Assembly: GCA_012729145.1 (NCBI GenBank) | Contig: JAAYDT010000035.1 | Location: forward strand, 1 to 64,000 | DNA from: Synergistaceae bacterium | GTDB lineage: Bacteria > Synergistota > Synergistia > Synergistales > Thermovirgaceae | Length of the DNA: 64,000 nt | Reading direction: 5' to 3' | In this document: positions 39,991 to 48,712 of the stretch, piece after piece | How positions within the stretch are numbered: position 1 is the first letter of the stretch | Layout of the letters: every line of letters starts with the position of its first letter | The notes under the pieces: model-generated | Told to the model about the DNA's origin: nothing | Database searches by the model: none | The model's input: only the letters and a program-made list of their open reading frames with translations | Position numbers and translations under genes: made by a program

Positions 39991-41244
39991 ATGACCCCAT
40001 TGCAGGGGATGGACGTAAGAGGGAAACAGGTCCTTCTCAGGTTGGACATCAATTCTCCTGTTAATGTCAAGGACAAGCGTATTGCCAATGACAACCGAAT
40101 CCAGAAGAGCCTTCCCACACTCAGGTATCTTCTGGAGAATGGTGCCAGGACCGCAATCATCTCGCACCAGGGGGATACGTTAGATTACCAGAACCTGATC
40201 CCTCTCGAAGAACACGCCAGGATCTTGTCCAGGCTCCTGGGTACAAAGGTGGTTTATATCGATGATGTTTGCGGTCCTGCGGCAAGGGAAATGGTCCAGG
40301 GATTGAAAGATGGAGAGATGGTTCTTCTGGGGAATCTCAGGTACCTTGGAGAGGAGCTTTCCACTTTTGAGAAGGACGTGAAACTGAAGCCGGAGGAAAT
40401 GCTCGGGACCTGGCTGATAAGATCCCTGGCACCGCTTTTCCACCTGTATGTTAATGACGCGTTTTCCGCCGCCCATCGCAACGCCCCTTCAATGACGGCA
40501 TTCCAGGAGATACTGCCTACGGCAGCAGGGTTCCTTCTTTTCGACGAGTTCAAGGCCCTTCACTCGGTGCTTCACGGCGCCACGAAGCCCTGCGTTTTCG
40601 TTCTTGGCGGAGCGAAGATCTCTGACGCTTTCGGAATGATGGAGACGGTCCTGAAGAACGGTACGGCTGACGGGATCCTTACCACGGGCGTGACGGGGTT
40701 GGTAATGCTACTGGCTTCAGGAGTGGATGTCGGCGAGAGGACCGTCGAGTTCTTCAAGGACAAGGATCTGATGGTCTTTGTTGACGAGGCCAGGAAGTAT
40801 CTCAATGAATACCCCGGCAAATTCGAGATGCCCGTCGATGTGGCTTACGAAAAGGAAGGGAAGCGGATGGAGATGGATGTCGACCAGATGCCCATCGACG
40901 GTCTCTACCCCGACATCGGTGAAAGGACGATCAAAAAGTACGCGGAGAGGCTTTCCGCAGCAGGAACCATTTTTGCGAACGGCCCGGCCGGGATGTATGA
41001 GAATCCCCTCTTTGAGAAAGGGACCAGGGGAGTATGGGAAGCCATTGCAGAAAGCAGCGCTTTCAGCGTTATCGGAGGAGGGGACACGGTAAGTTCCGCA
41101 ACACAGTTCATTGACCTTTCCAGGATCAGTTACGTATGTACCGGTGGAGGCGCAATGATACGGTTCATGTCGGGCAAGAAACTGCCTCTGATCGAGGCCA
41201 TGCAGAAAGCCTACGACAGAGTGGAGGGTAAAAACGGACTTTAG
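39991..41244 (+). CDS. Archaeal-type phosphoglycerate kinase-like protein
   Basis: 417 aa. PGK marks: VLLRLDINSPV, ANDNRI, YVNDAFSAAHRNAPSM, VLGGAKISDA and VIGGGDTVSSATQ (ATP site). Compared with ordinary PGK, the motif SHLGRP / HQGRPG reads ISHQGDTLDY. The Arg that contacts the 3-phosphate of 3-phosphoglycerate (R65 in human PGK) is therefore Asp, while the other substrate Arg and the catalytic Arg in LRLDIN are kept. This points to a substrate without that phosphate. ATG 39991 (MTPLQGMDV) is chosen by family alignment; an ATG at 39979 overlaps the GAPDH-like gene. Confidence 0.85.
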   Translation: MTPLQGMDVRGKQVLLRLDINSPVNVKDKRIANDNRIQKSLPTLRYLLENGARTAIISHQGDTLDYQNLIPLEEHARILSRLLGTKVVYIDDVCGPAAREMVQGLKDGEMVLLGNLRYLGEELSTFEKDVKLKPEEMLGTWLIRSLAPLFHLYVNDAFSAAHRNAPSMTAFQEILPTAAGFLLFDEFKALHSVLHGATKPCVFVLGGAKISDAFGMMETVLKNGTADGILTTGVTGLVMLLASGVDVGERTVEFFKDKDLMVFVDEARKYLNEYPGKFEMPVDVAYEKEGKRMEMDVDQMPIDGLYPDIGERTIKKYAERLSAAGTIFANGPAGMYENPLFEKGTRGVWEAIAESSAFSVIGGGDTVSSATQFIDLSRISYVCTGGGAMIRFMSGKKLPLIEAMQKAYDRVEGKNGL

Positions 41245-41265
41245 GGACCTATATACCCGAGCGAT

Positions 41266-41306
41266 CTCCCGGGTCCGACCAAAGGAGAGTATTGTCGGGC
41301 CCGGAG
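41266..41306 (+). other. Intercistronic hairpin
   Basis: CTCCCGGGTCCGAC (41266-41279) pairs with GTCGGGCCCGGAG (41294-41306) with one bulge. No T-tract follows. It may stabilise or process the mRNA between the PGK-like and SDR genes. Confidence 0.45.
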
Positions 41307-41380
41307 GTACTCAGGACAAGACAAATCGAGTTTGCTTAAAGAAAGCATACCGAACTCAAGATAAGAACAGGAGGGATCCA

Positions 41381-42133
41381 ATGTTTGACCTTACGGGAAA
41401 ATCAGCTTTCGTTACCGGAGGAGCATCGGGTATTGGCCAGGCCATCGCAGTAGCCTTGGCCAAACAGGGAGCTGATGTTGCTATTGCAGATCTTCCAAAT
41501 GCGTCCTTCGAAGAGACAACCTCCAGGATCATACAACTCGACCGTAAATGCCTGAACGTGAAGATGGACGTGCGCGACAAGGAACAGCGCGAAGAGGGTA
41601 TTTCATATGTCGAAAAGGAGTTCTCCGGCATAGATATTCTTGTTAACAATGCAGGGATCAACAGGCCGGCTCCCGGACTTGAAGTGACCGAAGAAAACTG
41701 GGACATGACCTACGAGATCAATGTCAAGGCTGGATTCTTCATCGCCCAGAGGGTTGCCCCTGGAATGATCAAGAAGGGGTGGGGGAGAGTTATCTTCATC
41801 TCCAGCCAGTCGGGTCTTGTCGGGATACCTGGACAGCCAGTCTACTGTTCTGCCAAGGGTGCCGTTGTTCAACTGGTCCGGACCCTTGGTCTGGAATGGG
41901 CAAAATTCGGTGTAACGGTCAACTCCATTGCCCCTACCTTCATCAGGACAAAGCTCACGGAGAAGCGGCTGGAGGAGAAAGAATTCAGAGATTTCGTGCT
42001 TGGCAAGATCCCAAGCGGAAAGCTCGCCGAAGTCGAGGATGTAGCTAACGCTGCCGTTTTCCTTGCCAGCAACGAGTCCGGGATGGTCAACTGCCATACC
42101 CTGCGGGTGGATGGGGGCTGGACTGCCTGGTAG
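41381..42133 (+). CDS. Short-chain dehydrogenase (sugar-acid type SDR)
   Basis: 250 aa classical SDR. TGGASGIGQ (12-20), DLP after the second strand (NAD preference), NNAGI, catalytic Ser in ISSQSG, YxxxK as YCSAK, and C-terminal VDGGWTAW. Overall it is like gluconate 5-dehydrogenase and related hydroxy-acid or sugar-acid dehydrogenases. GGAGGG precedes the ATG. It is cotranscribed with the TRAP genes (40 bp gap). Confidence 0.87.
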   Translation: MFDLTGKSAFVTGGASGIGQAIAVALAKQGADVAIADLPNASFEETTSRIIQLDRKCLNVKMDVRDKEQREEGISYVEKEFSGIDILVNNAGINRPAPGLEVTEENWDMTYEINVKAGFFIAQRVAPGMIKKGWGRVIFISSQSGLVGIPGQPVYCSAKGAVVQLVRTLGLEWAKFGVTVNSIAPTFIRTKLTEKRLEEKEFRDFVLGKIPSGKLAEVEDVANAAVFLASNESGMVNCHTLRVDGGWTAW

Positions 42134-42173
42134 ACGGGCGTGGACCCTTGCTTCTTTCTGGAGGAGGTGCGTA

Positions 42174-42671
42174 ATGAAAAATTTGTTTGTTTTTATAGAC
42201 AAAACAAACGAATTGATCTTCAAGGCAGCTTCGTGGCTGATCGTTCCACTTATCTTCGGTCTCTTCTACGAAGTTGTTGCCAGGTACGGTTTCAAGGCCC
42301 CGACCGTTTGGGCCTACGACTTAACCTATATGCTTTACGGAGCCATGTTCGTGCTGGGTTCAGCCTACGTTCTTGCCAGGAACAAGCACATCAGGGTAGA
42401 TCTTTTCTATGAAAAATTCTCGAAAGCAAGACAAAGGGTCGTTGACATCCTGCTCTACTGCATCTTTTTCTTCCCCCCAATGGCACTTCTGGTCTGGAAG
42501 AGCTATGACTACGCGATCTTTGCCTGGGAGGTTGGAGAAAGAAGCAGCAGTGGTTCCTGGAGACCCTCCCTTGTGCCCTTGAGGATTGTATTCTCGGTCG
42601 GGATGACCATGCTCCTGATTCAGGGAGCAGTCTGCTTTATCCGGATCATCCGTCGGACCGAAAAGGAGTAG
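42174..42671 (+). CDS. TRAP transporter small membrane subunit (DctQ-type)
   Basis: 165 aa, four hydrophobic helices. VVARYGFKAPTVWAYDLTYMLYGAMFVLG shows the DctQ pattern, followed by a charged loop (RNKHIRVDLFYEKFS) and RPSLVPLRIVFSVGMTMLLIQ. It forms the scaffold with the DctM-type channel encoded 7 bp downstream. ATG 42174 follows GGAGGAGG. Confidence 0.9.
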   Translation: MKNLFVFIDKTNELIFKAASWLIVPLIFGLFYEVVARYGFKAPTVWAYDLTYMLYGAMFVLGSAYVLARNKHIRVDLFYEKFSKARQRVVDILLYCIFFFPPMALLVWKSYDYAIFAWEVGERSSSGSWRPSLVPLRIVFSVGMTMLLIQGAVCFIRIIRRTEKE

Positions 42672-42678
42672 ATCGGTC

Positions 42679-43998
42679 ATGGATACTGGAGTCATAGCAC
42701 TTTTAATGTTTGCGGCCGTAGCCTTCGGTGTCTTTATGGGTTTCCCGGTCTTTGCAGTCCTTATGGGGTCAGCTTTCTGGCTGGGTCTTGTCGGGTGGGG
42801 CCCTGTGGTCATTGACCAGATGGTCTACCTGGGTTTTGGTGTTCTTACGAATGATGCTCTTCCGGCAATCCCCCTCTTTGTTTTTATGGGAAGTATGCTG
42901 GACAAATCGGGTATCGCCGAGAGATCTTTCAAACTCATGCAGGTGATCTTCGGGCCCGTCAAGGGTTCGGTCGCGCTTGCGACAATGGCCCTCTGCACAC
43001 TTTTCGCTGCCGGTACAGGAATTGTCGGAGCCTCCGTTACAATTATGGGTCTGTTGGCGCTTCCCGTAATGCTTCAGAGGAAGTACGACATCCCCATGGC
43101 TACCGGGACGATAATGGCTGGAGGAACCCTTGGGATACTGATCCCGCCAAGCATAATGCTGGTACTGTACGGTCCGCTTGCGGGACTTTCAGTGGCAAGG
43201 CTTTTCACTGCAGCCATGATCCCCGGGCTGCTTCTGTCGTCCATCTACATCATCTATATCGTTGTAAGGTGTGCAATAAATCCCAAGCTTGGGCCAGCGC
43301 TTCCCCCAGAGGAGAGGAAGATGCCACTGGGTCAACTGGCCTTTCTCCTTGCAACGGACCTGATCCCGTTCCTTTTTACAATCATCGCAGTATTAGGGTC
43401 GATTATCCTGGGCTTTGCATCCCCAACGGAAGCCGCGGCGGTCGGTTGTGTCGGTGCGATAATCCTTGCTCTTCTCCATAAACAGTTGACCTTTAAGAAT
43501 GTAAGGGATGCTGCGTACGAGACGATAAGCACATCGACCTTCATTTTGACCATCACCGTGGCTGCCAATATTTTCTGCGGGGTTTTCCTTGCCCTTGGAG
43601 GTGCCCACATAATCACATCCATCCTTATGGGCCTTCCACTTGGCCCCTACGGGATCCTCTTCCTGATCCTGCTGATCATCTTCATAATGGGTTTCTTTAT
43701 CGAATGGATAGCGATACTGCTTATCTTCATCCCGATAATGACTCCCTTGATCCCCGCCCTGGGCTTCGACCCTCTCTGGTTCGCAGTGGTGGTCTGTGTA
43801 TGTCTCCAGACGGCGTTCCTCACGCCTCCCTTTGCGAGTTCAATCTTCTATCTTAAGGGGATAGCACCGCCGGAAGTGAAACTTCAGCATATCTATAAGG
43901 GAGTAGTTCCCTTCGTGGGGTTACAGCTGATAGGCCTTACTCTGTGCATCGTATTTCCCGACATCGTCCTTTGGCTGCCACGTCTGGTCTATGGCTAG
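42679..43998 (+). CDS. TRAP transporter large membrane subunit (DctM-type)
   Basis: 439 aa, about twelve helices. Family marks: FPLFVFMGSML-like segment (PLFVFMGSMLDKSGIAE), GTGIVGASVTIMGLLALP, AGGTLGILIPPSIMLVLYG, and a final PPFASSIFYLKGIAPPEV. It transports the substrate with Na+. The pair with 42174 and the binding protein at 44125 makes a complete TRAP system. Confidence 0.92.
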   Translation: MDTGVIALLMFAAVAFGVFMGFPVFAVLMGSAFWLGLVGWGPVVIDQMVYLGFGVLTNDALPAIPLFVFMGSMLDKSGIAERSFKLMQVIFGPVKGSVALATMALCTLFAAGTGIVGASVTIMGLLALPVMLQRKYDIPMATGTIMAGGTLGILIPPSIMLVLYGPLAGLSVARLFTAAMIPGLLLSSIYIIYIVVRCAINPKLGPALPPEERKMPLGQLAFLLATDLIPFLFTIIAVLGSIILGFASPTEAAAVGCVGAIILALLHKQLTFKNVRDAAYETISTSTFILTITVAANIFCGVFLALGGAHIITSILMGLPLGPYGILFLILLIIFIMGFFIEWIAILLIFIPIMTPLIPALGFDPLWFAVVVCVCLQTAFLTPPFASSIFYLKGIAPPEVKLQHIYKGVVPFVGLQLIGLTLCIVFPDIVLWLPRLVYG

Positions 43999-44124
43999 AC
44001 CCCAAGACTGAAAGCAGTTCAAAGCTGAAGGGAGGGGATCCATGGAGAACCATATCCCGGCGGCTCTACGGGGTAGGCAAGGGGTTCAGAAGCATCAGAA
44101 AAAAACGTAGGGAGGTAAAAGGCA

Positions 44125-45228
44125 ATGAGAAAAGGGAAAATGGTACTGGCGCTTGTGGTCGTGATGGCTTTGCTGCTCGCCTTCACCGGTGCGGCCATTG
44201 GCGCCGATCCTGAACCTATCAAGCTCAGAGGACAGAGCTCTGCTGCGTTGGGTACCTACGACTATGAGCATGCGCTGAAAACCTGCAAGAGGATCGAGGA
44301 GATGACAGGCGGCCGTGTTCAGATAGAACTTCTTGCCCCAGGGACACTGGTGCCGGCCTACGAGGTTCTTGATGCGGCGAACCGCGGTGTCCTTGATCTG
44401 GCTGCTTCCTGGGAAGGTTATTGGGTCGGGAAGAACACCGCCTTTACACTCTTTGCCTCGGCAACGGGCGGCCCCTTCGGGATGGATAACCTCGACTTCT
44501 GGGGATGGATGTTCTTTGGCGGTGGCATGGATCTCTGGCATCAGCTTATTGCTGACACGGGTTACAAGAACGTCGTCTCCTTCATGACCAAGGGTGAGTT
44601 CAACGAGCCCCTGGGATGGTTCCCGAAGCCGCTCTCCGGGTATGAGGACCTGAAGGGTTACAAGATGCGAGTCGCCGGCATGGCCGCCGACGTCTTCATG
44701 GAGGCCGGGATATCCGTCGTTAACGTTCCTGCGGGAGAGATCCTTCCGCTTCTCGACAGGGGCACCATCGATGCCACCGAGTTCAGTGATCCCCATAGCG
44801 ACCTTCTCCTTGGTATCCCGGATATCCTGAAGTACTACCACGCACCCGGTGTTCATCAGCCAACAGGTATCATGTCGCTGCATATCAACAAGAAGGTCTG
44901 GGATGGCCTTCCGAAAGACATCCAGAACATCTTCGAACTGGTATGCAATGAAATGACGATGAAGAACACCGTTGAAGAACTTCTCTGGGGCAAGAAGGCT
45001 CTGGACAAGATCCAGGACGAGTTCGGGGTAGAAGTTGTCAAAATCCCGACGGAAGTCGTTAAGCAGCTTCTTGTATCCTGGGACAAGGTGGCCGATGCTG
45101 AAGCCCAGAAGAACCCCTGGTTCAAAAAGATCTATGACTCACAGAGAGCCTGGGCTTCCGAGATGGTTCCTTTCAGGAACCAATTCTTCATCGACTACTC
45201 GGTCATTCACGATCACTACTGGGAATAG
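44125..45228 (+). CDS. TRAP transporter solute-binding protein (TakP-like)
   Basis: 367 aa with a signal peptide of about 26 residues ending GAAIGA. The LAASWEGYWVGKNTAFTLFASATGGPFGMD region and LKGYKMRVAGMAADVFMEAG are typical of the TakP/mannitol-type subgroup that binds 2-oxo or hydroxy monocarboxylates. The conserved carboxylate-binding Arg lies in KMRV. The binding protein is encoded last, separated by 126 bp from the large subunit, and is followed by a long hairpin that may stabilise its message. Confidence 0.88.
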   Translation: MRKGKMVLALVVVMALLLAFTGAAIGADPEPIKLRGQSSAALGTYDYEHALKTCKRIEEMTGGRVQIELLAPGTLVPAYEVLDAANRGVLDLAASWEGYWVGKNTAFTLFASATGGPFGMDNLDFWGWMFFGGGMDLWHQLIADTGYKNVVSFMTKGEFNEPLGWFPKPLSGYEDLKGYKMRVAGMAADVFMEAGISVVNVPAGEILPLLDRGTIDATEFSDPHSDLLLGIPDILKYYHAPGVHQPTGIMSLHINKKVWDGLPKDIQNIFELVCNEMTMKNTVEELLWGKKALDKIQDEFGVEVVKIPTEVVKQLLVSWDKVADAEAQKNPWFKKIYDSQRAWASEMVPFRNQFFIDYSVIHDHYWE

Positions 45229-45277
45229 CAGTCATTCCTTGGAGGGATCATTGAAACCGTCCAAGTAATTTGAGCCA

Positions 45278-45326
45278 GAAGAAGGATTACTGGGACCGCA
45301 ATATGTGGTTCCAGTAATCCTTCTTC
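45278..45326 (+). terminator. 20-bp inverted repeat after the TRAP binding protein
   Basis: The arms 45278-45297 and 45307-45326 are complementary over 20 bp with one G-T pair, with loop GCAATATGT. The downstream AATGACAGG has no T-run. Its length is unusual. It could be an mRNA stabiliser or the footprint of a small mobile repeat. Confidence 0.5.
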
Positions 45327-45378
45327 AATGACAGGAGATCACAAAAAAAGAAGTGGATAGAACTGGAGATGATCCTTT

Positions 45379-46536
45379 ATGCTGAAAAATTTCAGGTATT
45401 CCGGCCCCTCGGATATCCTTTTCGGAGTTGATGTGCACAGGGAGCTGGGCGCAAAAATTGGAGAGCTTAACGGCAATCGTGTTTTCGTGATAACCGATCC
45501 GGGAGTCGCGAAGGTCGGGATCCTGGAAAAGGTGTTGAAAGTAATCAGAGATAAAGGGATAGCTACGGGTTTTTACGATGGAGTGGTTCCGGAACCTCCT
45601 ATCGAGTCTGTTCAGGAGATCGCCTCAAAAGTCAGGCAGGGCGGGTTCGATCTGGTGATAGGGCTGGGCGGTGGAAGCCCTATGGATGTAGCAAAAGTTG
45701 TATCTGTTCTTCAGAGCAACGATGATCCCATAGAGAGCATGGTGGGAACGGGGAATGTCAGGAACCGGGGTCTACCGACGATCACAATACCGACCACTGC
45801 CGGGACCGGTTCAGAGGTTACCCAGATAGCCATATTCACATTCGAAAAGGAGCAGACTAAAAAAGGTATAGTCTCTCCATTCCTCTTTGCTTCTGCCGCA
45901 GTAGTTGACCCGGTCTTCACTTACGATCTTCCGTCCCACATAACCGCCCACACAGGGATGGATGCACTTGTTCACGCTATTGAAGCCTATCTGAGCCTGA
46001 AGGCAAATCCGATGAGCGATATGTACGCCCTTGAAGCCATTGGAGTTATTTCAAAATATATCCGTAAGGCAGTACATAACGGTGAAGATATTGAGGCCCG
46101 TTATTTCATGTCCCTTGGGAGCCTGCAAGCAGGTCTGGCCTTTTCCAATTCTTCAACGGCAGCGGTACATGCCCTTGCCTATCCTCTTGGAGGGACCTTC
46201 CACATCCCCCATGGCCTGTCCAATACATTGATGCTGAAAAGCGTTATGGAATACAGCTTTTCGGGTAACCTGGCCCGATACGCGGATATTGCCGCAGCAA
46301 TGGGCGAGAACATTGATGGTTTCTCAGAGAGGGAAGCGGCTTTAAGATCAATAGAGGGGGTCGAGAATCTGGCTATCGATCTGGGTGTTCCAACAAAACT
46401 GAGAGAGATGGGTATTCCCAGGGAGGCCATCCCCAAGATGGCCGAAGACGCATCTAGGCAGACAAGGCTGATTCTTCAGAACCCCAGAAGACTTGGCGTA
46501 GAAGATATCGAGAAGATCTATCACAATGCCTGGTAA
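45379..46536 (+). CDS. Iron-containing alcohol dehydrogenase
   Basis: 385 aa group III alcohol dehydrogenase. NAD-binding GGGSPMDVAK and TTAGTGSEVTQIA. Metal ligands are in HTGMDALVHAIEAY (Asp and His) and HALAYPLGGTFHIPHG (two His). It interconverts alcohols or hydroxy acids with aldehydes or keto acids using NAD(P). The position suggests it makes the aldehyde used by the type II GAPDH-like enzyme, which is inference. Confidence 0.9.
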   Translation: MLKNFRYSGPSDILFGVDVHRELGAKIGELNGNRVFVITDPGVAKVGILEKVLKVIRDKGIATGFYDGVVPEPPIESVQEIASKVRQGGFDLVIGLGGGSPMDVAKVVSVLQSNDDPIESMVGTGNVRNRGLPTITIPTTAGTGSEVTQIAIFTFEKEQTKKGIVSPFLFASAAVVDPVFTYDLPSHITAHTGMDALVHAIEAYLSLKANPMSDMYALEAIGVISKYIRKAVHNGEDIEARYFMSLGSLQAGLAFSNSSTAAVHALAYPLGGTFHIPHGLSNTLMLKSVMEYSFSGNLARYADIAAAMGENIDGFSEREAALRSIEGVENLAIDLGVPTKLREMGIPREAIPKMAEDASRQTRLILQNPRRLGVEDIEKIYHNAW

Positions 46537-46614
46537 GAACAATTTTTGGGGGAGCCGTGCCTTTCAGGGCAAATTCTGCTGCCCGTACTGATATTTGAGG
46601 AGGAGAGTAGCAAT

Positions 46615-47949
46615 ATGGAGATCACGAAAGAAGACCTGATCAAGAAGGCCCGGAAACCGGCGGAGGACGCCATGAAGTTACACCCTTTCTACAGGGGGAA
46701 GATGCAGACGGCGCCGAAGTGCTGCATAAGGGACATCAATGATTTTGCGATATGGTACACGCCCGGTGTAGCGGCACCCTGCAAGGCCATAAAGGAGGAC
46801 ATCGATCTCTCCTATGAGTACACCAACCGCGGCAACCTTGTAGCCGTGGTGAGCGATGGCACCAGGGTCCTGGGTCTGGGTGATATAGGTCCCGAGGCGG
46901 GAATGCCTGTCATGGAGGGGAAGGCCCTGCTGTTCAAGTACCTCGGCGGCGTTGACGCCGTGGCGATATGTCTGGATACCAAGGACCCTGACAAGCTCAT
47001 CGAGACGGTGAGGCTCATCGCGCCATCTTTCGGCGGGATCAACCTCGAGGACATCGCACAGCCTAAGTGCTTCCACGTACTTGACGAACTGAGGAAGGAC
47101 TGCAAGATCCCCGTGTGGCACGACGACCAGCAGGGAACTGCGGCAGTTAACCTGGCAGGACTCTACAGCGGACTCAAGATCACGGGGAAGAAGATAGACG
47201 AAGCGAAGGTACGTTTCTTCGGGGCCGGTGCTGCCAGCATAGCCACGGCCAGGATCCTCATAAGCGCCGGGGTCAGGCCGGAGAACGTTATCATGGCCGA
47301 CAGCAAGGGGACGCTCCACAAGGGCCGGACCGAGCTGAAGGACGTCCCCTACGACGTGAAGTGGCACTTTGCCCAGACCACCAACCCCGAGGGTATCGAA
47401 GGCGGCCCGGAGGTCCTCTTCAGGGATGCTGATGTGGTCTACTGCTACACCAAACCGGGTCCCGACGTGGTCAAGAAGGAGTGGGTCGCGACCATGGCAA
47501 AGGATGCCATGCTCTTTGCCTGCGCCAACCCCATCCCGGAGATATGGCCCTGGGATGCGAAAGAAGCGGGAGCGAGGATAGTTGCCACGGGAAGGTCTGA
47601 CTTCCCGAACCAGATAAACAATTCCCTCGGCTTCCCGGGGATCTTCCGGGGCACCCTCGACGTGCAGGCCTCGACCATTACGGACGAGATGTGCATAGCC
47701 GCAGCGAAGACCCTTTCAAAGTGTGCGGAGAAGAATGGCCTCTCCGAAGACTACCTTATCCCGACCATGGATCAGGCCTGGGTCTACCCCGAGGTGGCGA
47801 CCGCCGTCGGCATGAAGGCCATCGAGCAGGGGATCGCCAGAAAGGCCCTCTCCGGAGAGGAACTCCTCAAGACAGCCACCGAAAAGATCCAGTACGCCCA
47901 GAAAATGACCGCATGCCTCACCGAGAAAAAGTTCATAGAACTCCCGTAG
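46615..47949 (+). CDS. Malic enzyme (malate dehydrogenase, oxaloacetate-decarboxylating)
   Basis: 444 aa, the short bacterial type. Active site: IWYTPGVAAPCKAI, GNLVAVVSDGTRVLGLGDIGPEAGMPVMEGKALL (split here by motif), NLEDIAQPKCF, VWHDDQQGTAAVNLAGL, and the Rossmann FFGAGAASIATARI. It converts malate to pyruvate, CO2 and NAD(P)H. Start ATG 46615 lies behind GAGGAGGAG. It ends the catabolic run before a terminator and may link the imported acid to pyruvate. Confidence 0.92.
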   Translation: MEITKEDLIKKARKPAEDAMKLHPFYRGKMQTAPKCCIRDINDFAIWYTPGVAAPCKAIKEDIDLSYEYTNRGNLVAVVSDGTRVLGLGDIGPEAGMPVMEGKALLFKYLGGVDAVAICLDTKDPDKLIETVRLIAPSFGGINLEDIAQPKCFHVLDELRKDCKIPVWHDDQQGTAAVNLAGLYSGLKITGKKIDEAKVRFFGAGAASIATARILISAGVRPENVIMADSKGTLHKGRTELKDVPYDVKWHFAQTTNPEGIEGGPEVLFRDADVVYCYTKPGPDVVKKEWVATMAKDAMLFACANPIPEIWPWDAKEAGARIVATGRSDFPNQINNSLGFPGIFRGTLDVQASTITDEMCIAAAKTLSKCAEKNGLSEDYLIPTMDQAWVYPEVATAVGMKAIEQGIARKALSGEELLKTATEKIQYAQKMTACLTEKKFIELP

Positions 47950-47987
47950 GACCTGTCCCTGGTCTTACCAGGTCCAAAATCTTCCTG

Positions 47988-48024
47988 AAGGGGGGCTTCC
48001 GGCAAAGGGGGGCCCCCCTTTCAC
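47988..48024 (+). terminator. Terminator after malic enzyme gene
   Basis: AAGGGGGG (47988-47995) with CCCCCCTT (48013-48020) and a trailing T. A second smaller hairpin, GGACCTG/CAGGTCC, lies at 47949-47975. I see nothing else in 47950-48238. Confidence 0.6.
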
Positions 48025-48238
48025 GTGATACCTTCCAAGAGTTATAGTGTACAGGAGTACCGGGGATCCAGGTGCTCTGTTCGGAGGGCTACAAACAGGA
48101 GAGGAGAGATCGGGCTGCTGCCTTTATCCTGTGTACTCGACAAACCTTACGAGTTCAATGACACCTTGGGAAAGTCTTTCAAAATGGTACTGTGAGAAGC
48201 AGGAATACAACCGAAGAATTTCTTCATAAAAAAGACCT

Positions 48239-48706
48239 GTGTTAAGGGGAGTGAGATCCATCAGAAGGAGATCTCTGGTTATTCTTGCCGTTCTGGCGGC
48301 GCTGGTCCTTGTCTTTGCCGAAAGAGGATTTTTGGGACCATCAGCGATCAGGGTTCCGGAACAGGTCTCTGCAGGTGCAGAGCTATTGGAGAGCCTTTAT
48401 CGGGAAAGGAAGGGTGGAGTCCAGGCAGAGGCTGGAGGGATCGTTACGAGGCTGCTTCCTGACGACGACAGGGGGAGCAGGCACCAGCGCTTCGTGGTGG
48501 AACTCCCGACCGGGCAGACCCTGCTGATAGCCCACAACATAGACCTGGCTCCCCGGATCGACGGCCTCAGGACCGGTGACCGGATAGAGTTCAGTGGCGA
48601 ATACGAGTGGAATCCCGAAGGAGGGGTTATCCACTGGACCCATCGAGACCCCTCGGGAAAGCACAGGCCGGGGTGGCTCGTCCACGAAGGGCAGAAATAC
48701 TGGTGA
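48239..48706 (+). CDS. DUF3465-like exported or anchored protein
   Basis: 155 aa with an N-terminal hydrophobic helix (about 12-30) that is either a signal or an anchor. The C-terminal domain (about 60-155) has GSRHQRFVVELPTG, LIAHNIDLAPRIDGL, GEYEWNPEGG and IHWTHRDPSGKH. This is the pattern of DUF3465, an OB-like domain of unknown role. The start is uncertain; GTG 48239 and GTG 48251 are both in frame. It converges with the metallo-hydrolase gene, with a gap of 6 bp. Confidence 0.75.
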   Translation: MLRGVRSIRRRSLVILAVLAALVLVFAERGFLGPSAIRVPEQVSAGAELLESLYRERKGGVQAEAGGIVTRLLPDDDRGSRHQRFVVELPTGQTLLIAHNIDLAPRIDGLRTGDRIEFSGEYEWNPEGGVIHWTHRDPSGKHRPGWLVHEGQKYW

Positions 48707-48712
48707 TCCTTT

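Noticed and set aside
38960-41244. Ordinary glycolytic gapA-pgk operon
   Set aside because: Both proteins are of archaeal type, sit inside a TRAP/FCD cluster, and the kinase lacks the phosphate-contacting Arg.
45278-45326. Insertion sequence ends
   Set aside because: No transposase gene or target duplication was found. The arms are 9 bp apart, so it is a hairpin, not an element.
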